Shown here: positions 26,501-35,617 of the stretch, in pieces
Layout of the letters: each line of letters begins with the position of its first letter
Numbering within the stretch: position 1 is the stretch's first letter
DNA from: Saccharospirillum salsuginis
GTDB lineage: Bacteria > Pseudomonadota > Gammaproteobacteria > Pseudomonadales > Natronospirillaceae
Assembly: GCF_014651855.1 (NCBI RefSeq)
Contig: NZ_BMXR01000016.1
Location: 41,498-105,497 of the forward strand
Direction: 5' to 3'
Length of the DNA stretch: 64,000 nucleotides
Notes under the pieces: model-generated
Database searches by the model: none
The model's input: only the letters and a program-made list of their open reading frames with translations
What the model was told of the DNA's origin: nothing
Made by a program: the position numbers and the translations under genes

Positions 26501-29128
26501 ACCAAAGCGCGCCGCGACAACGTCATCCGCGTGCATCACGCCCGCGAACACAACCTGAAGAACATCGATGTCACCATCCCGCGCGACAAGCTCACGGTGA
26601 TCTCCGGTGTCAGTGGCAGCGGCAAAAGCACCCTGGCGTTCGACCTGATTTTCGGCGAAGGCCAGCGCCGCTATCTGGAGTCGCTGAACGCCTACGCGCG
26701 CCAGTTCGTGCAGCCGTCGGCGCGGCCGGATGTGGACGCCATCTACGGCATTCCCCCGGCCGTGGCCATCGAGCAGCGCACCAGTCGCGGTGGCCGCAAG
26801 AGCACCCTGGCGACCCTGACCGAAATTTACCATTACCTGCGCCTGCTCTACGTCAAGCTCGGCACCCAATACTGCCCGGACTGCGACGTGCCCATCGAAC
26901 CGCAGACGCCGGCTGCCATTCGGGCGCGCATCCAGAAAGATTTTCGCGGTCGCCCGGTCACCCTGCTGGCGCCCATGGTGGTGGCGCGCAAAGGCATTTA
27001 CCGCGAGCTGGCTGAATGGGCCGCCGGGCGCGGCTACAGCCACCTGCGGGTCGATGGCGTTTTTCAGCCGACCGACGACTGGCCCAAACTGGACCGTTAC
27101 CGGGAGCACGACATCGAACTGCCTTTACTCGATATTACGGTCTCCCCCGAGACCGAACGCGAGCTGGCCGAGGGGCTGGAGCAGGCGCTCGGGCTGGGCA
27201 ATGGCCTGGTCATCGTCGCACCCGGCAAGGCCGGTAAAGCTCGCGGCAAAAACGAGCGGCTGTTCTCCACCCAGCGCGCCTGCCCGAGCTGCGGCACCGG
27301 TTTCGACGAGCTGGACCCGCGTTTGTTCTCCTACAACTCCAAACACGGCTGGTGCGGCACCTGCTACGGCACCAGTCAATTGATCCAGGGCTTCGACGAC
27401 GAACAAACCGGCGAAGAAAATACCTGGCAACCCGAGGATGACAGCGCGGTGGACAGCACCTGCCCCGACTGCCAGGGTCAGCGACTGAACCCTACGGCCC
27501 GGGCGGTGCGCTTTCGCGACCGATCCATCGCCGAACTGGCGGCGCTGCCCGTCGATCAGGCCGAAACCTGGTTCGGCAAGCTCCGCCTAAAACCGCGCGA
27601 AGAGGTCATCGCCCGCGACCTGCTGACCGAGATGCACAGCCGCCTGCGTTTTCTGCAAAAGGTCGGTCTCGACTACCTGAGCCTCGACCGCGCCGCCCCC
27701 ACCTTGAGCGGCGGCGAAGCTCAGCGGATTCGTCTGGCGGCGCAACTGGGGTCCAGCCTGCAAGGGGTGTGCTACGTGCTGGACGAGCCGACCATCGGCC
27801 TGCACACCCGCGACAACCGCAAACTGATCGAGACGCTGCGCGAGTTGCAACAGCAGGGCAATACTGTGGTCGTGGTCGAACACGATGAAGACACCATCCG
27901 CGAAGCCGACCACCTGATCGACATGGGCCCGCGCGCCGGTGTCGAGGGCGGGGAAGTCGTCGCCCACGGCAGCCTCAAGAAAGTCCTCTCGAGCAAACAG
28001 TCCCTTACCGGCCGGATGCTCTCGCAACCGCTGCGCCACCCCATGCCGGACTTGCGCAACGCCGAGATGCGCGCCCTGTGGGACAAGGAGAGCCTGCGTA
28101 TCGAAGGAGCGCATCAACACAACCTGCGCCACATCGATGTTGATATCCCGCTGCGCCAACTGGTCGGCATCACCGGCGTCAGCGGAAGCGGTAAGAGTAC
28201 CCTGGTGCGGAGCGTGCTCTATCCCAACCTGAAGCAGGCGTTGGCGAACCAGGGCCGGAAAGGTCGTCGTAAAACCCAGTGGCAGGGCGCCGAGCGGATC
28301 GACGGCTGGGAGTCGGTCGATCGCATTCTCGAGGTCGATCAGACCCCGATCGGTAAGACCCCCCGGTCCTGCCCGGCGACCTACATCGGTATTTGGGACA
28401 GCATCCGCAAGCTCTTCGCCGGCACCGTCGACGCTCGCCTGCGCGGCTACACCCCGGCGCGGTTTTCGTTCAACGCCGGCGACGGCCGTTGCGACGCCTG
28501 CGGTGGCCAGGGCGAACAGAAAATCGAAATGAACTTCCTGCCCGACGTGCGCGTGCCCTGCGACGTTTGCCACGGCTGGCGCTTTAACGACGAGACCCTG
28601 AGCGTGACCTACAAGGGCAAACACATCGGCGAAGTGCTGGCCATGAACATCGATGAAGCCGCCGACTTCTTCGCGCCGGTCAACAAGGTGCATCACGCCC
28701 TGCGCCTGCTGCAGGACGTCGGCCTCGGCTACCTCACGCTTGGCCAGCAAAGCCCGACCCTGAGCGGCGGCGAAGCCCAGCGCATCAAACTCGTCGCCGA
28801 ACTCGCCAAAGCCCGCATGACCCCGGAAGACGCCCGGGGTCGAGGTCCGCAGCACAACCTCTACGTGCTCGACGAACCTACGGTCGGCCTGCACATGGCC
28901 GACGTGGAAAAACTGCTGCGCGTGTTGCACCGGCTGGTGGACGCCGGCAATACCGTGCTGGTGATCGAGCACAACCTGGACGTGATTGCCGAAGCCGACT
29001 GGGTGATCGACATGGGTCCGGAAGGCGGCCAGCACGGCGGCCGGGTGATTGCCCAGGGAACACCGACGACGCTGACCAAGCGTAAGCGCTCGCACACCGG
29101 CCGGTATTTAAAGGATGTGTTGGGTTGA
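23549..29128 (+). CDS. double-length UvrA-like ABC ATPase
   Basis: 1859 residues, about twice the normal UvrA length of 940. Four ABC ATPase halves are seen: GVSGSGKST Walker A loops at about residues 33, 646, 1019 and 1543, and LSGGE signature motifs at about 493, 845, 1386 and 1738. Zinc-finger-like Cys clusters recur in both halves (CRGCGRE, CDSCRGFG, CPTCQGNG with CPDCDG; CPDCD, CPSCG with CGTCYG, CDACGGQG with CDVCHG). It is therefore a tandem fusion of two UvrA units on one chain, matching a known but poorly studied subclass. A standard UvrA binds damaged DNA as a dimer with UvrB; whether this one serves repair, drug resistance or another role is not known. No uvrB is near. Confidence 0.93.
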   Translation: MPHESLRIRGARQNNLQNLDLDIPLGELVVVTGVSGSGKSTLAFDTVYAEGQRRYVETFSAYARQFLDRMDKPAVDSIDGIPPAIAIEQSNTVRTSRSTVGTMTELNDYLKLLFARLAHLYCRGCGREVVKDTSQSVVETLYSDWPAGQRLMVCMPLHVPERLSDDEVMQLLAQQGYARIHRREGDRVEVVQDRLKLSGDNRGRLTEAVETALHYGKGHVLVYPLSDAREAGSVERFSSHHHCAHCDIDYPEPNPSQFSFNSPIGACDSCRGFGRIIGVDYGLVIPDERKSLKEGAIKPIQTPAYAEVQRDLLRYAKRRGIPVTTPWAELSDDQQAWVIEGEGDWDRGVWYGLQEFFNWLESKAYKMHIRVLLSKYRAYTPCPSCDGARLKPASLWWRVGSVEAAEQALAGRTRFVPAGTELADSTFQKLPGLNIADVMQLPLVRCANFFEELTRTDTDEPTQLLLTEIRARLGYLCEVGLDYLTLDRQSRTLSGGEVQRINLTTALGTSLVNTLFVLDEPSTGLHPRDLQRLVRVLHRLRDAGNSLLVVEHDPEVIRAADRILDIGPGPGKAGGNIEFFGTPKALFRRKNNLTARYLTGRDQVKAPPADALTPTDAAVTVFGAAEHNLKRIDVRIPLGRLVCLTGVSGSGKSTLMRQILYPAILKHHGEQTEAPGAHERIEGLDHIDRVVMVDQSAIGKTTRSTPATYVGAYDALRKLFVATPLAKERGYTPGTFSFNSGQGRCPTCQGNGFEHVEMQFLSDVYLRCPDCDGKRFRDEILEVKLLQTTDEGNRALSIADVLSLTVAEALDSFHDQPEVRRSLQPLADVGLDYVQLGQAVPTLSGGEAQRLKLAGHLAQASAKSGRKAKNKDKTNGHILFLFDEPTTGLHFADIATLMGAFRQLQAAGHSLVVIEHNLDVIRSADWVIDIGPEGGDAGGELLAEGTPQQVMAHSHSHTAEALRDYEQSLSAGGTGVADVAASYATKARRDNVIRVHHAREHNLKNIDVTIPRDKLTVISGVSGSGKSTLAFDLIFGEGQRRYLESLNAYARQFVQPSARPDVDAIYGIPPAVAIEQRTSRGGRKSTLATLTEIYHYLRLLYVKLGTQYCPDCDVPIEPQTPAAIRARIQKDFRGRPVTLLAPMVVARKGIYRELAEWAAGRGYSHLRVDGVFQPTDDWPKLDRYREHDIELPLLDITVSPETERELAEGLEQALGLGNGLVIVAPGKAGKARGKNERLFSTQRACPSCGTGFDELDPRLFSYNSKHGWCGTCYGTSQLIQGFDDEQTGEENTWQPEDDSAVDSTCPDCQGQRLNPTARAVRFRDRSIAELAALPVDQAETWFGKLRLKPREEVIARDLLTEMHSRLRFLQKVGLDYLSLDRAAPTLSGGEAQRIRLAAQLGSSLQGVCYVLDEPTIGLHTRDNRKLIETLRELQQQGNTVVVVEHDEDTIREADHLIDMGPRAGVEGGEVVAHGSLKKVLSSKQSLTGRMLSQPLRHPMPDLRNAEMRALWDKESLRIEGAHQHNLRHIDVDIPLRQLVGITGVSGSGKSTLVRSVLYPNLKQALANQGRKGRRKTQWQGAERIDGWESVDRILEVDQTPIGKTPRSCPATYIGIWDSIRKLFAGTVDARLRGYTPARFSFNAGDGRCDACGGQGEQKIEMNFLPDVRVPCDVCHGWRFNDETLSVTYKGKHIGEVLAMNIDEAADFFAPVNKVHHALRLLQDVGLGYLTLGQQSPTLSGGEAQRIKLVAELAKARMTPEDARGRGPQHNLYVLDEPTVGLHMADVEKLLRVLHRLVDAGNTVLVIEHNLDVIAEADWVIDMGPEGGQHGGRVIAQGTPTTLTKRKRSHTGRYLKDVLG

Positions 29129-29196
29129 GAATATTTTGTGAGAGAGTAGGGGGAGGGAGTGCCGAGTGTGATTTTGTAAGAGCTAAAAACGTCGCG

Positions 29197-29219
29197 TTGC
29201 ACCAGCCAGCCTGGTGCAA
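29197..29219. terminator. hairpin between convergent uvrA-like and MNT-HEPN genes
   Basis: A perfect 9-base stem (TTGCACCAG and CTGGTGCAA) with a 5-base loop. On the minus strand a T-run follows about seven bases after the stem (GCGACGTTTTT), so it could act as terminator mainly for the minus-strand gene. Confidence 0.5.
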
Positions 29220-29243
29220 TAAATCGTTTATTCGTTCTGGGTA

Positions 29244-30101
29244 TTATCGGTAACTTTCAATTTTTTCCCGGCACAGTGTTTCAGTGAGGTCTTTTAACAG
29301 AGTCACACGCTCAGCCAACCACTCCAGCTGTTCTTTTGTGATGGAATAACTGGGTTTATAGCGTGCGTCAACATACGCTTTGCGCAACAACTTGAAACAG
29401 TCTTTTTCTTCTTTCGTGGCTTTGGGAAATATCGACAAGAATTTGGGTTCAATACTGCCAACCCGCTGACCAAGCGATTCAAGGTCATGAGTGCTGGGTT
29501 TGTAACGGGTGAAGACCAACAAAGCCGTACCATACAGGCTTTCAGTTATTTGGTGTAACTGAAATGCGGCTTCATTGTACGATTGTTGAGACATGCAAAA
29601 CTCATAGAGACCAAATAGCCGAACCGCTTTGTTGAACCAGTAGTTGAAGTCCTCTTCCGCTAAATTCTTTCTTTCCTTGGGCGTAATTTCAACGGGCTCC
29701 GCCAGCTCAAATCTGCCTGAATCAAACAGCAGAATACCTTCTCGCAGGATATCTATATAAAAATATTGACTTTTCCTTAACCGACGATTGATAAACTGGA
29801 TATCTTCCGCGATCAAGCTGATGGGTGTTCTATGAATGGCTTTGGCCAAACGCCGGGACAGGGCATTGTTTTGCTCGATTCTCTCAGCCTGGCGGGATGT
29901 TTCCGTAACCACCAGAAGATCAAAATCACTCTGGTAACGGTACTGGAGGGTTTCCGGGTCCAGATCTTCCACCCAGTCACCCCGTGCGTAGCTACCAAAC
30001 AGAATAAGCATATCGAGATCGATGTCTTCACGGATGATCTCGATAGCTCGTTGTAATTCCTGCTGTTTCTGCTCGGGCAGATGGTCGAGTGATGCTTTCA
30101 T
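29244..30101 (-). CDS. fused nucleotidyltransferase-HEPN (MNT-HEPN) protein
   Basis: 285 residues. The N-terminal minimal nucleotidyltransferase has GSYARGD (36-42) and the catalytic D-x-D in QSDFDLLVV (Asp59, Asp61). The C-terminal half (about 150-280) is a helical HEPN domain with an R-x5-H stretch (RYKPSTH) resembling the ribonuclease motif. In two-gene MNT/HEPN toxin-antitoxin pairs the MNT AMPylates the HEPN toxin; here both are on one chain, as in a known fused family. Role in defence or stress is inferred. Confidence 0.85.
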   Translation of the reverse strand: MKASLDHLPEQKQQELQRAIEIIREDIDLDMLILFGSYARGDWVEDLDPETLQYRYQSDFDLLVVTETSRQAERIEQNNALSRRLAKAIHRTPISLIAEDIQFINRRLRKSQYFYIDILREGILLFDSGRFELAEPVEITPKERKNLAEEDFNYWFNKAVRLFGLYEFCMSQQSYNEAAFQLHQITESLYGTALLVFTRYKPSTHDLESLGQRVGSIEPKFLSIFPKATKEEKDCFKLLRKAYVDARYKPSYSITKEQLEWLAERVTLLKDLTETLCREKIESYR

Positions 30102-30676
30102 AGGGCCATTATAGTGGCTGTCCGCGTAGATTTATAGCGCCAGTTCGCCACATGGACGCCTGAAAAATTCCGTCTTCCAGACTGGTCAGCGCCGTAGAGA
30201 ACCCCACCAGTGTAAAGATATTCGGCCCTAAACCACATGACCGGCATTCTGAAACACACCAATGGCCCGAAAAGTCAGATACCCATTATTCAGCTGAGAG
30301 ACTACCAAAATGAGTGGGGGATAATGAGCGCACTCTCAGCACCCCCCCTGGAACGTGGTGCTCTGGATTTCCGGGGGGATTACATGTGAATGCAGAGCCG
30401 CTATCGACTGGATTGTAGACCTCAAGAGCTTACTGCGGTAGTTGTTAACCCAGTTTGCTTTCAGCGATTTTCACTTTTGTGATTGATTCAACATACAGCG
30501 ATTAACAAATTCGCTAACGTCCCGCTTCGACGCCCCGGCTGTAACACAGGCGCTTTTCATCACCGTTCATCTCATAAAGGACGGCCGGGCAGGGATCCGC
30601 CACTCGTACTTTCCCTCGCTCGCCCATTCGTCACCCGGGCCGAGGCGGATCGGCTCAAGGAAGAAGGAGAAACACC
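30102..30676. other. 575-bp region without a recognised gene
   Basis: No frame with a plausible start and family was found on either strand. Composition is mixed and the right half resembles decayed coding sequence upstream of the VgrG fragment. No REP element or operator was noticed. Confidence 0.5.
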
Positions 30677-30886
30677 ATGACGCTATCCATCGCAGGGAAC
30701 AACAAAGCGATGCGCGAAGTCGACCTCTCGGACGTGAGCCGGTATTGCCTGCCCCTATCTGACTTACCCGTTGATACCTTTCTGGTCAAAACGGTCGACT
30801 TGCACGAGTGGACCTTTCATCAGGACTTTTCTATTGAATTGAAAGTCCTGTCGGGACATCACGTAGGAGTCGGCCACCGACATTGA
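30677..30886 (+). pseudogene. VgrG-like N-terminal fragment
   Basis: 69 residues starting at ATG 30677 with a good AAGGAG upstream. The part DLPVDTFLVKTVDLHEWTFH then QDFSIELKVLSGHH looks like the first beta-strands of a VgrG/gp27-type N-terminus (D-T-F-L-V, then F-x-I-E-L). The frame then ends in GVGHRH without the rest. It sits 51 bases before a complete VgrG-type gene and is best read as the remains of a duplicated vgrG start. Confidence 0.55.
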
Positions 30887-30937
30887 TTGCACCATAGGCG
30901 ACAACTGATGCACCCCGAATTCAAGGAATAGCGACTC

Positions 30938-33900
30938 ATGGAAACCAAAGCATCCCTGTTGCGCACCGAGATCGACGTTCGGTTCGCCAGCCTGAACGGC
31001 CTGAGCATCAAAGCCCGAAGCCTGGAAGGTTCGGAAATGATCAACCGGCCCACCCGACTGGACGTCAATCTACATACGCAATACGCCAACGACCTGCCCG
31101 TTACCCCGGGCGAACTGTTAGACCAGCCAATTCAAGTTATCATCGATGGCCCCGGCCTGGTTCAGCCGCGAAGGATTCATCTCAGCCTGATGGCAGCGGA
31201 CGAGAGCTGGACCGGCGACGCCTACCATCTGAATCTCACGCTCGCCAGCAAATTGGAGCGGGGCAGCCGACTGGGACAGACCCGCTTGTTCATGGGCATG
31301 ACTCGTGAACAGGTGGTGTGGCAACTGATGTCGGAAATGGGCTACGACCGGTTCGAAGTGGACCTCGCGCTCGATCCCGTTTCCGCCTTCGAAGGCCCCT
31401 TCCTTCAGGTTCAGGATGAGACCACCCTCGAGTGCTTCCAACGTCTGCTGGCTGAAGTGGGCGCCAACTACTGGTTCGAAGACCGGGACCCGGAACAGAA
31501 CCATGAACTGTTGGTCATCCGCAACGACACCCAGATCAGCCCCTACCTGCCGTTCATTGAATGGGGCCAAACCGTCTCCGGCCTCTCCCCGGACCAGCAG
31601 CTCAACCGGATCACCGCCGCCTACCAACGCTGGTCGGACCAGCCCCACATCGCCGGGCGCAGCGTTCAGGGCACAACACCAGGCGCCATCAGCCGCGAAG
31701 ACGCCGACTACCGCAGCTTTACGCCGCCGCGTCCGCGTCCCGAGGCCGAACAACGGGCCCTGTTCGAGCAACAGTACTTCGACCAGCAGCGCTACTTCAT
31801 CACCCTGCACGGCCATCAACCCCTGCTGAGTGCCGGTCACAGCGTTGCTTTCGATGCCGGTCAATTGCCCAATGAGTGCCCGTCGGGCGAGTATCGGATG
31901 ATTCAGGTGGTCCACAATGCCGAACCCGCTGCCGGTGAGGGCAACGCCCCGGGCGTGCAATACCGCAACACCGCCGTGGTTATCCCCCGGGCGACACCGC
32001 CCCGGCCGAAGGTGAAAGCACAGCCGCCGCTGCCGCATCTGTTCCCGGCGCGCATCGAAAGCCGGTACGACCACGCCGAACTGGCCGCCGATGGCCGGTA
32101 TTATTTCCGGGCGGATTTTGACCGGAGTGCCCAGGGCAAAGGCCAGGCCAGCCCCCCGACAAGCCGGCTGACCCCTTATGCCAGCCCAGGCACCGATGAC
32201 ACAGAAGAGATCGGCTGGCATTTCCCGTTGCTCGACCAAAGCCGAGCCCTGGTCACCTTCCTGGACGACGACCCGGCGCGACCGATGATCGTCGGTTTTG
32301 TGCCGGGCCAGAGTCAGTTCGGCCCAGTGACCAACAGGAACGCCACTCAAAGCCGCATCGTCACCCCCGGCCTGAACGAGTTGACCTTCGATGACACCCG
32401 CAAGGCCGCGTGCATCGCCCTGCACACCTTCGACCGTCAGGTGCGTCTGGAACTGAACGCACAGGACGCCGAACCCTATGTGCACCTCATGGCCATCTAC
32501 GGCGGCGTCAACCTCTATGCCGACCTGAACCTGATGATCGAGGCCGAAGCGCAACTGGAAGAACGCATCGGCGCCGACCGGACCCAGACCGTCAAGAACA
32601 CCAGCCGGACCACCACCGAAGAAGGCTCGATCAACCACCAGGCGGAAACCGATCAAACCCACACCGCACAGGTCAACCTGTCGCAAAGCGCGGGCGAAGA
32701 CTTCAGCCTCTGGGTCCAGAAACAGAACCTGTCGATCCTGACCAATACCGGCATGGACACCTCCGTGACCAACGGCAACCTGCAACTGCAGGTCCAGGCC
32801 GGCGCGGCCATCCACCAGGTGAACGGCAACATCACCGTTCAAGGCAACGGCAACGGCGACATCCTGCTGAAGCAGGGCGACGGTGGCGTGAAGATCGACC
32901 CCAGCGGCAACATCAAGCTGTTCGGCAAAAAGGTGACACTGAACGGGCAGAGCGGGGTGGTGTTCGACGGTGAGGTGCAGTATGAGACCGGGGCGGGGAA
33001 TGAGCCGGAGAGCGTATCTCTACTCCACGCCGACCTGATCAAGGAAGCGGCCCTGATCAAGCTGGACCCCTTTGTCGCGAAGGACTCGGAACCCAGAGTC
33101 TATGAACGTCCTACCGAAGAGCCGGAACAGTCACCGGAACCCACTGTCGACATTGTCACCGCCGTGGACGGGCAAGCGTTCCACCTGTCAGACCGAAATC
33201 CGCCCGGCGACCCCATCTCGCCACAGTTCTTCGATGTGACCGTCCGGAATGGCGAAACCCCGGAAATGATAGCGTGGCGATACCTGGGGATTCGCAATGC
33301 GCGGCGTATTTACTATTACAACGAAGGCTATTCCAAACAGAACCCACCGAAACCGGGTGACACACTCAAACTGCCCAAGGGGTGGGCCCTTGATGTGGAA
33401 ATCCGCTCGGCCAATGTCCACGCTGTGACCGTTGAACTGGTGGGTGACCGACCGTCGCAGCAACGCATTGATGTCGGCGATCAACGGGTACAGTTTCCGC
33501 TAAAGGCGGGACGCTACCAATTGATCGCCAGCGCAGAACAGGCCGAAGCGAGAGCCGAATTCGAAGTCACCGAAGAACAGCTCAACCTCGAATGGCTGGA
33601 TTTTCAGGCCCTCTATAACGACACCTGGCAAACGCCTCTGCCTCTGTTCGGCGTTAACGTCCCCACCGATGGCGCCTTGGTGACCGAGCCACACGATGTA
33701 CCGGTGGATGAACCCGCCCGACAGGCCAGCCACCTCTTCGAGCAATTACCCAACGGAGAGCTCAGTGTTGAAATACCGGTTGAAGACGGGCTGGAAGCTG
33801 AAATCGACAGCCTGCGCAACTCCTTGGTACTGACCCTGGATGGCGCTTATCGGGCAACGGTAGCGGACATGGTGGGCTTTCAGCGGCGTTGGGATACCTA

Positions 33901-34942
33901 CGGTTATGCGGCCATCGCATTGGACGGCCATCATGGTTCGATGGAAGGCGGCACCTCCTGGGTCAAGGACCAGGCCACTCTGTTCGAAGTGGAGACCTGG
34001 AAGAACCTCGGTGACAAAATAGCCGAAGGTACGAGCAAGGCGCTGGACATGACCGCCGACTATGCCGTGGAACGCTACCGGGACATCGTGCAATCGGCCA
34101 ATGACGCCTCCGACTGGGTGGATGAACACAGCGACGACCTGCACAACTGGAATTGGTGGCAAACCCAGTCCAGAAAAACGCTGCAAGAGGCGCGGGAAGC
34201 CGGATCCGCGCTGGTTGACGACGTTCAGGCCGGCCTGGACGACGCCGTGGAATTCTTGGGCGAAAGCCGCGAGACCCTGGAGAAAATGTACCGATATCGG
34301 GAAGACATCCTGACCCTGCCGGACCTCATCGCCACAGGCGATGTCGACGCTATCGAACACTTTATCGACACCGTGTTGATGGACATCGACCCGGAACTGG
34401 CCGCCGCCGTAAAAGACAACCCCAACTACACCCTGGCCCTGGCGCTCATCGCCGACCATGACGCCGCTCTGACCTACGTCATGTACCTGAGCTTGATTTT
34501 CGAAGCGGTGCCACCGAACTTCTACGCCTACATCGCCGGTAAAGGCGGTGCTTACCTGGCGTTGGAACTGCTGGTACTGGCGCTGACGAGCCTGCTGACT
34601 CTCGGGGTGGGCACGGCGGCCCGGTTGACCATGATCGCTGCGCGGCTGTCGGCCCGCAGCGCCCAACTGGCAAGAGCCGGCCAGAAAATCGAGCGAGCCC
34701 AGCAAGCAATGAATGCCTTTATTAAAACCATTGAGGACATCGTGGACAGCCTGACCACAATGGAACGGCTGGGCGGCAAACTGGTTAAGGCCCGAAACTC
34801 CGGCCTGGTATTAAAAGCGAGACCGAACACACGCCTGGAGCACAGAAAAGACACCACTCGACGGGAGCAGCGCTGCCGACTGTGCCAAAAAACGGATCAC
34901 ACCACGCCACGCAGCTTACGGGGCGTCGTGGTAGCGAAATAG
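30938..34942 (+). CDS. VgrG-type T6SS spike protein with LysM-like and hydrophobic C-terminal extension
   Basis: 1334 residues from ATG 30938, preceded by AAGGAA. Residues about 1-560 are the VgrG gp27/gp5-like body (QVQDETTLECFQRLLAEVGANYWFED; the OB-fold region with FPARIESRYDHAE), and about 560-700 the beta-helical spike with repeated N/Q-rich strands (IHQVNGNITVQGNGNG). A LysM-like domain follows at about 765-815 (VRNGETPEMIAWRYLG ... PKPGDTLKLP). The C-terminal 500 residues include helical segments and a strongly hydrophobic stretch (about 1200-1240), and end in a short basic tail with CRLC. It likely carries the AHH nuclease encoded 21 bases downstream. No other T6SS core gene is in the window, so this is an orphan vgrG module. 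Confidence 0.85.
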   Translation: METKASLLRTEIDVRFASLNGLSIKARSLEGSEMINRPTRLDVNLHTQYANDLPVTPGELLDQPIQVIIDGPGLVQPRRIHLSLMAADESWTGDAYHLNLTLASKLERGSRLGQTRLFMGMTREQVVWQLMSEMGYDRFEVDLALDPVSAFEGPFLQVQDETTLECFQRLLAEVGANYWFEDRDPEQNHELLVIRNDTQISPYLPFIEWGQTVSGLSPDQQLNRITAAYQRWSDQPHIAGRSVQGTTPGAISREDADYRSFTPPRPRPEAEQRALFEQQYFDQQRYFITLHGHQPLLSAGHSVAFDAGQLPNECPSGEYRMIQVVHNAEPAAGEGNAPGVQYRNTAVVIPRATPPRPKVKAQPPLPHLFPARIESRYDHAELAADGRYYFRADFDRSAQGKGQASPPTSRLTPYASPGTDDTEEIGWHFPLLDQSRALVTFLDDDPARPMIVGFVPGQSQFGPVTNRNATQSRIVTPGLNELTFDDTRKAACIALHTFDRQVRLELNAQDAEPYVHLMAIYGGVNLYADLNLMIEAEAQLEERIGADRTQTVKNTSRTTTEEGSINHQAETDQTHTAQVNLSQSAGEDFSLWVQKQNLSILTNTGMDTSVTNGNLQLQVQAGAAIHQVNGNITVQGNGNGDILLKQGDGGVKIDPSGNIKLFGKKVTLNGQSGVVFDGEVQYETGAGNEPESVSLLHADLIKEAALIKLDPFVAKDSEPRVYERPTEEPEQSPEPTVDIVTAVDGQAFHLSDRNPPGDPISPQFFDVTVRNGETPEMIAWRYLGIRNARRIYYYNEGYSKQNPPKPGDTLKLPKGWALDVEIRSANVHAVTVELVGDRPSQQRIDVGDQRVQFPLKAGRYQLIASAEQAEARAEFEVTEEQLNLEWLDFQALYNDTWQTPLPLFGVNVPTDGALVTEPHDVPVDEPARQASHLFEQLPNGELSVEIPVEDGLEAEIDSLRNSLVLTLDGAYRATVADMVGFQRRWDTYGYAAIALDGHHGSMEGGTSWVKDQATLFEVETWKNLGDKIAEGTSKALDMTADYAVERYRDIVQSANDASDWVDEHSDDLHNWNWWQTQSRKTLQEAREAGSALVDDVQAGLDDAVEFLGESRETLEKMYRYREDILTLPDLIATGDVDAIEHFIDTVLMDIDPELAAAVKDNPNYTLALALIADHDAALTYVMYLSLIFEAVPPNFYAYIAGKGGAYLALELLVLALTSLLTLGVGTAARLTMIAARLSARSAQLARAGQKIERAQQAMNAFIKTIEDIVDSLTTMERLGGKLVKARNSGLVLKARPNTRLEHRKDTTRREQRCRLCQKTDHTTPRSLRGVVVAK

Positions 34943-34963
34943 GTTACCAGGAGATATAGCCAC

Positions 34964-35617
34964 ATGACGGTACTGGACAAAATCACCGGCACTGACGAGA
35001 AGGACTCTCAGTATCGAAAGCGATTGGAAAGGGCGGTACAAAGCGAACAGGATCATCCGATCCACCATGGCATTACCATGCAGGCGCATCATTTGCTCTC
35101 TCAGGAAGGCATTAAGTACTCAAAGTTGGGTGATGAATTGAAGCACCGAGGCTATGATATGAACGTAGTTGAAAACCTCGTTTTTCTACCGAGTGAGTTA
35201 ATCGGGGCTTGCCATCTAGGGGTGCAATTGCACCGGGGAAACCATACAAACGTTTCGAAGTTCACCGGGCGTTCATATCACAATGAGGTTAAGTATCAGA
35301 TTCAGGAAATTGAAACCAAAATTTTTACCTGCAAAAGAAACCCCATGCAAACTAAGGAGTACGTTTGTGATGAGATGGATAAAAAATCTAGGAAGATGCT
35401 CAAATTAATTGCCGAGTTCAAAATGCCCTTAACGCACATTGATGAAGCCTTCGGCCTGGATGAGCAGGTGGGGTGTGGTAATCAAAACACCCTAGATGAC
35501 CATAGGGAACGAGCGACGACTTGTCAGTATCGACGTGATCATACCAACCACAGAGACCCTAAGGGCAATACCATTACCTTCCCCAAGCAATACTATGTAC
35601 TAAAGGTGGGCCAATAA
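34964..35617 (+). CDS. AHH/HNH-type nuclease effector (probable T6SS cargo toxin)
   Basis: 217 residues, with ribosome binding site AGGAG upstream. The AHH motif of this HNH/Endo VII subfamily is at 40-45 (QAHHLL), followed by the conserved YDMNVVENLVFLPS (about 64-77), CHLGVQLHRGNH with His84, His90 and His94. Family toxins cleave DNA. It is a free-standing protein, not fused to the VgrG, and has no signal peptide, fitting delivery on the spike encoded just upstream. The C-terminal Cys residues (VGCGNQN, TTCQYRR) may bind metal. TAATG overlap joins it to the immunity gene. Confidence 0.86.
   Translation: MTVLDKITGTDEKDSQYRKRLERAVQSEQDHPIHHGITMQAHHLLSQEGIKYSKLGDELKHRGYDMNVVENLVFLPSELIGACHLGVQLHRGNHTNVSKFTGRSYHNEVKYQIQEIETKIFTCKRNPMQTKEYVCDEMDKKSRKMLKLIAEFKMPLTHIDEAFGLDEQVGCGNQNTLDDHRERATTCQYRRDHTNHRDPKGNTITFPKQYYVLKVGQ

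Noticed and set aside
27587..29095. 502-codon minus-strand frame inside the UvrA-like gene
   Set aside because: Shadow frame; the plus strand has complete ATPase motifs across the same bases.
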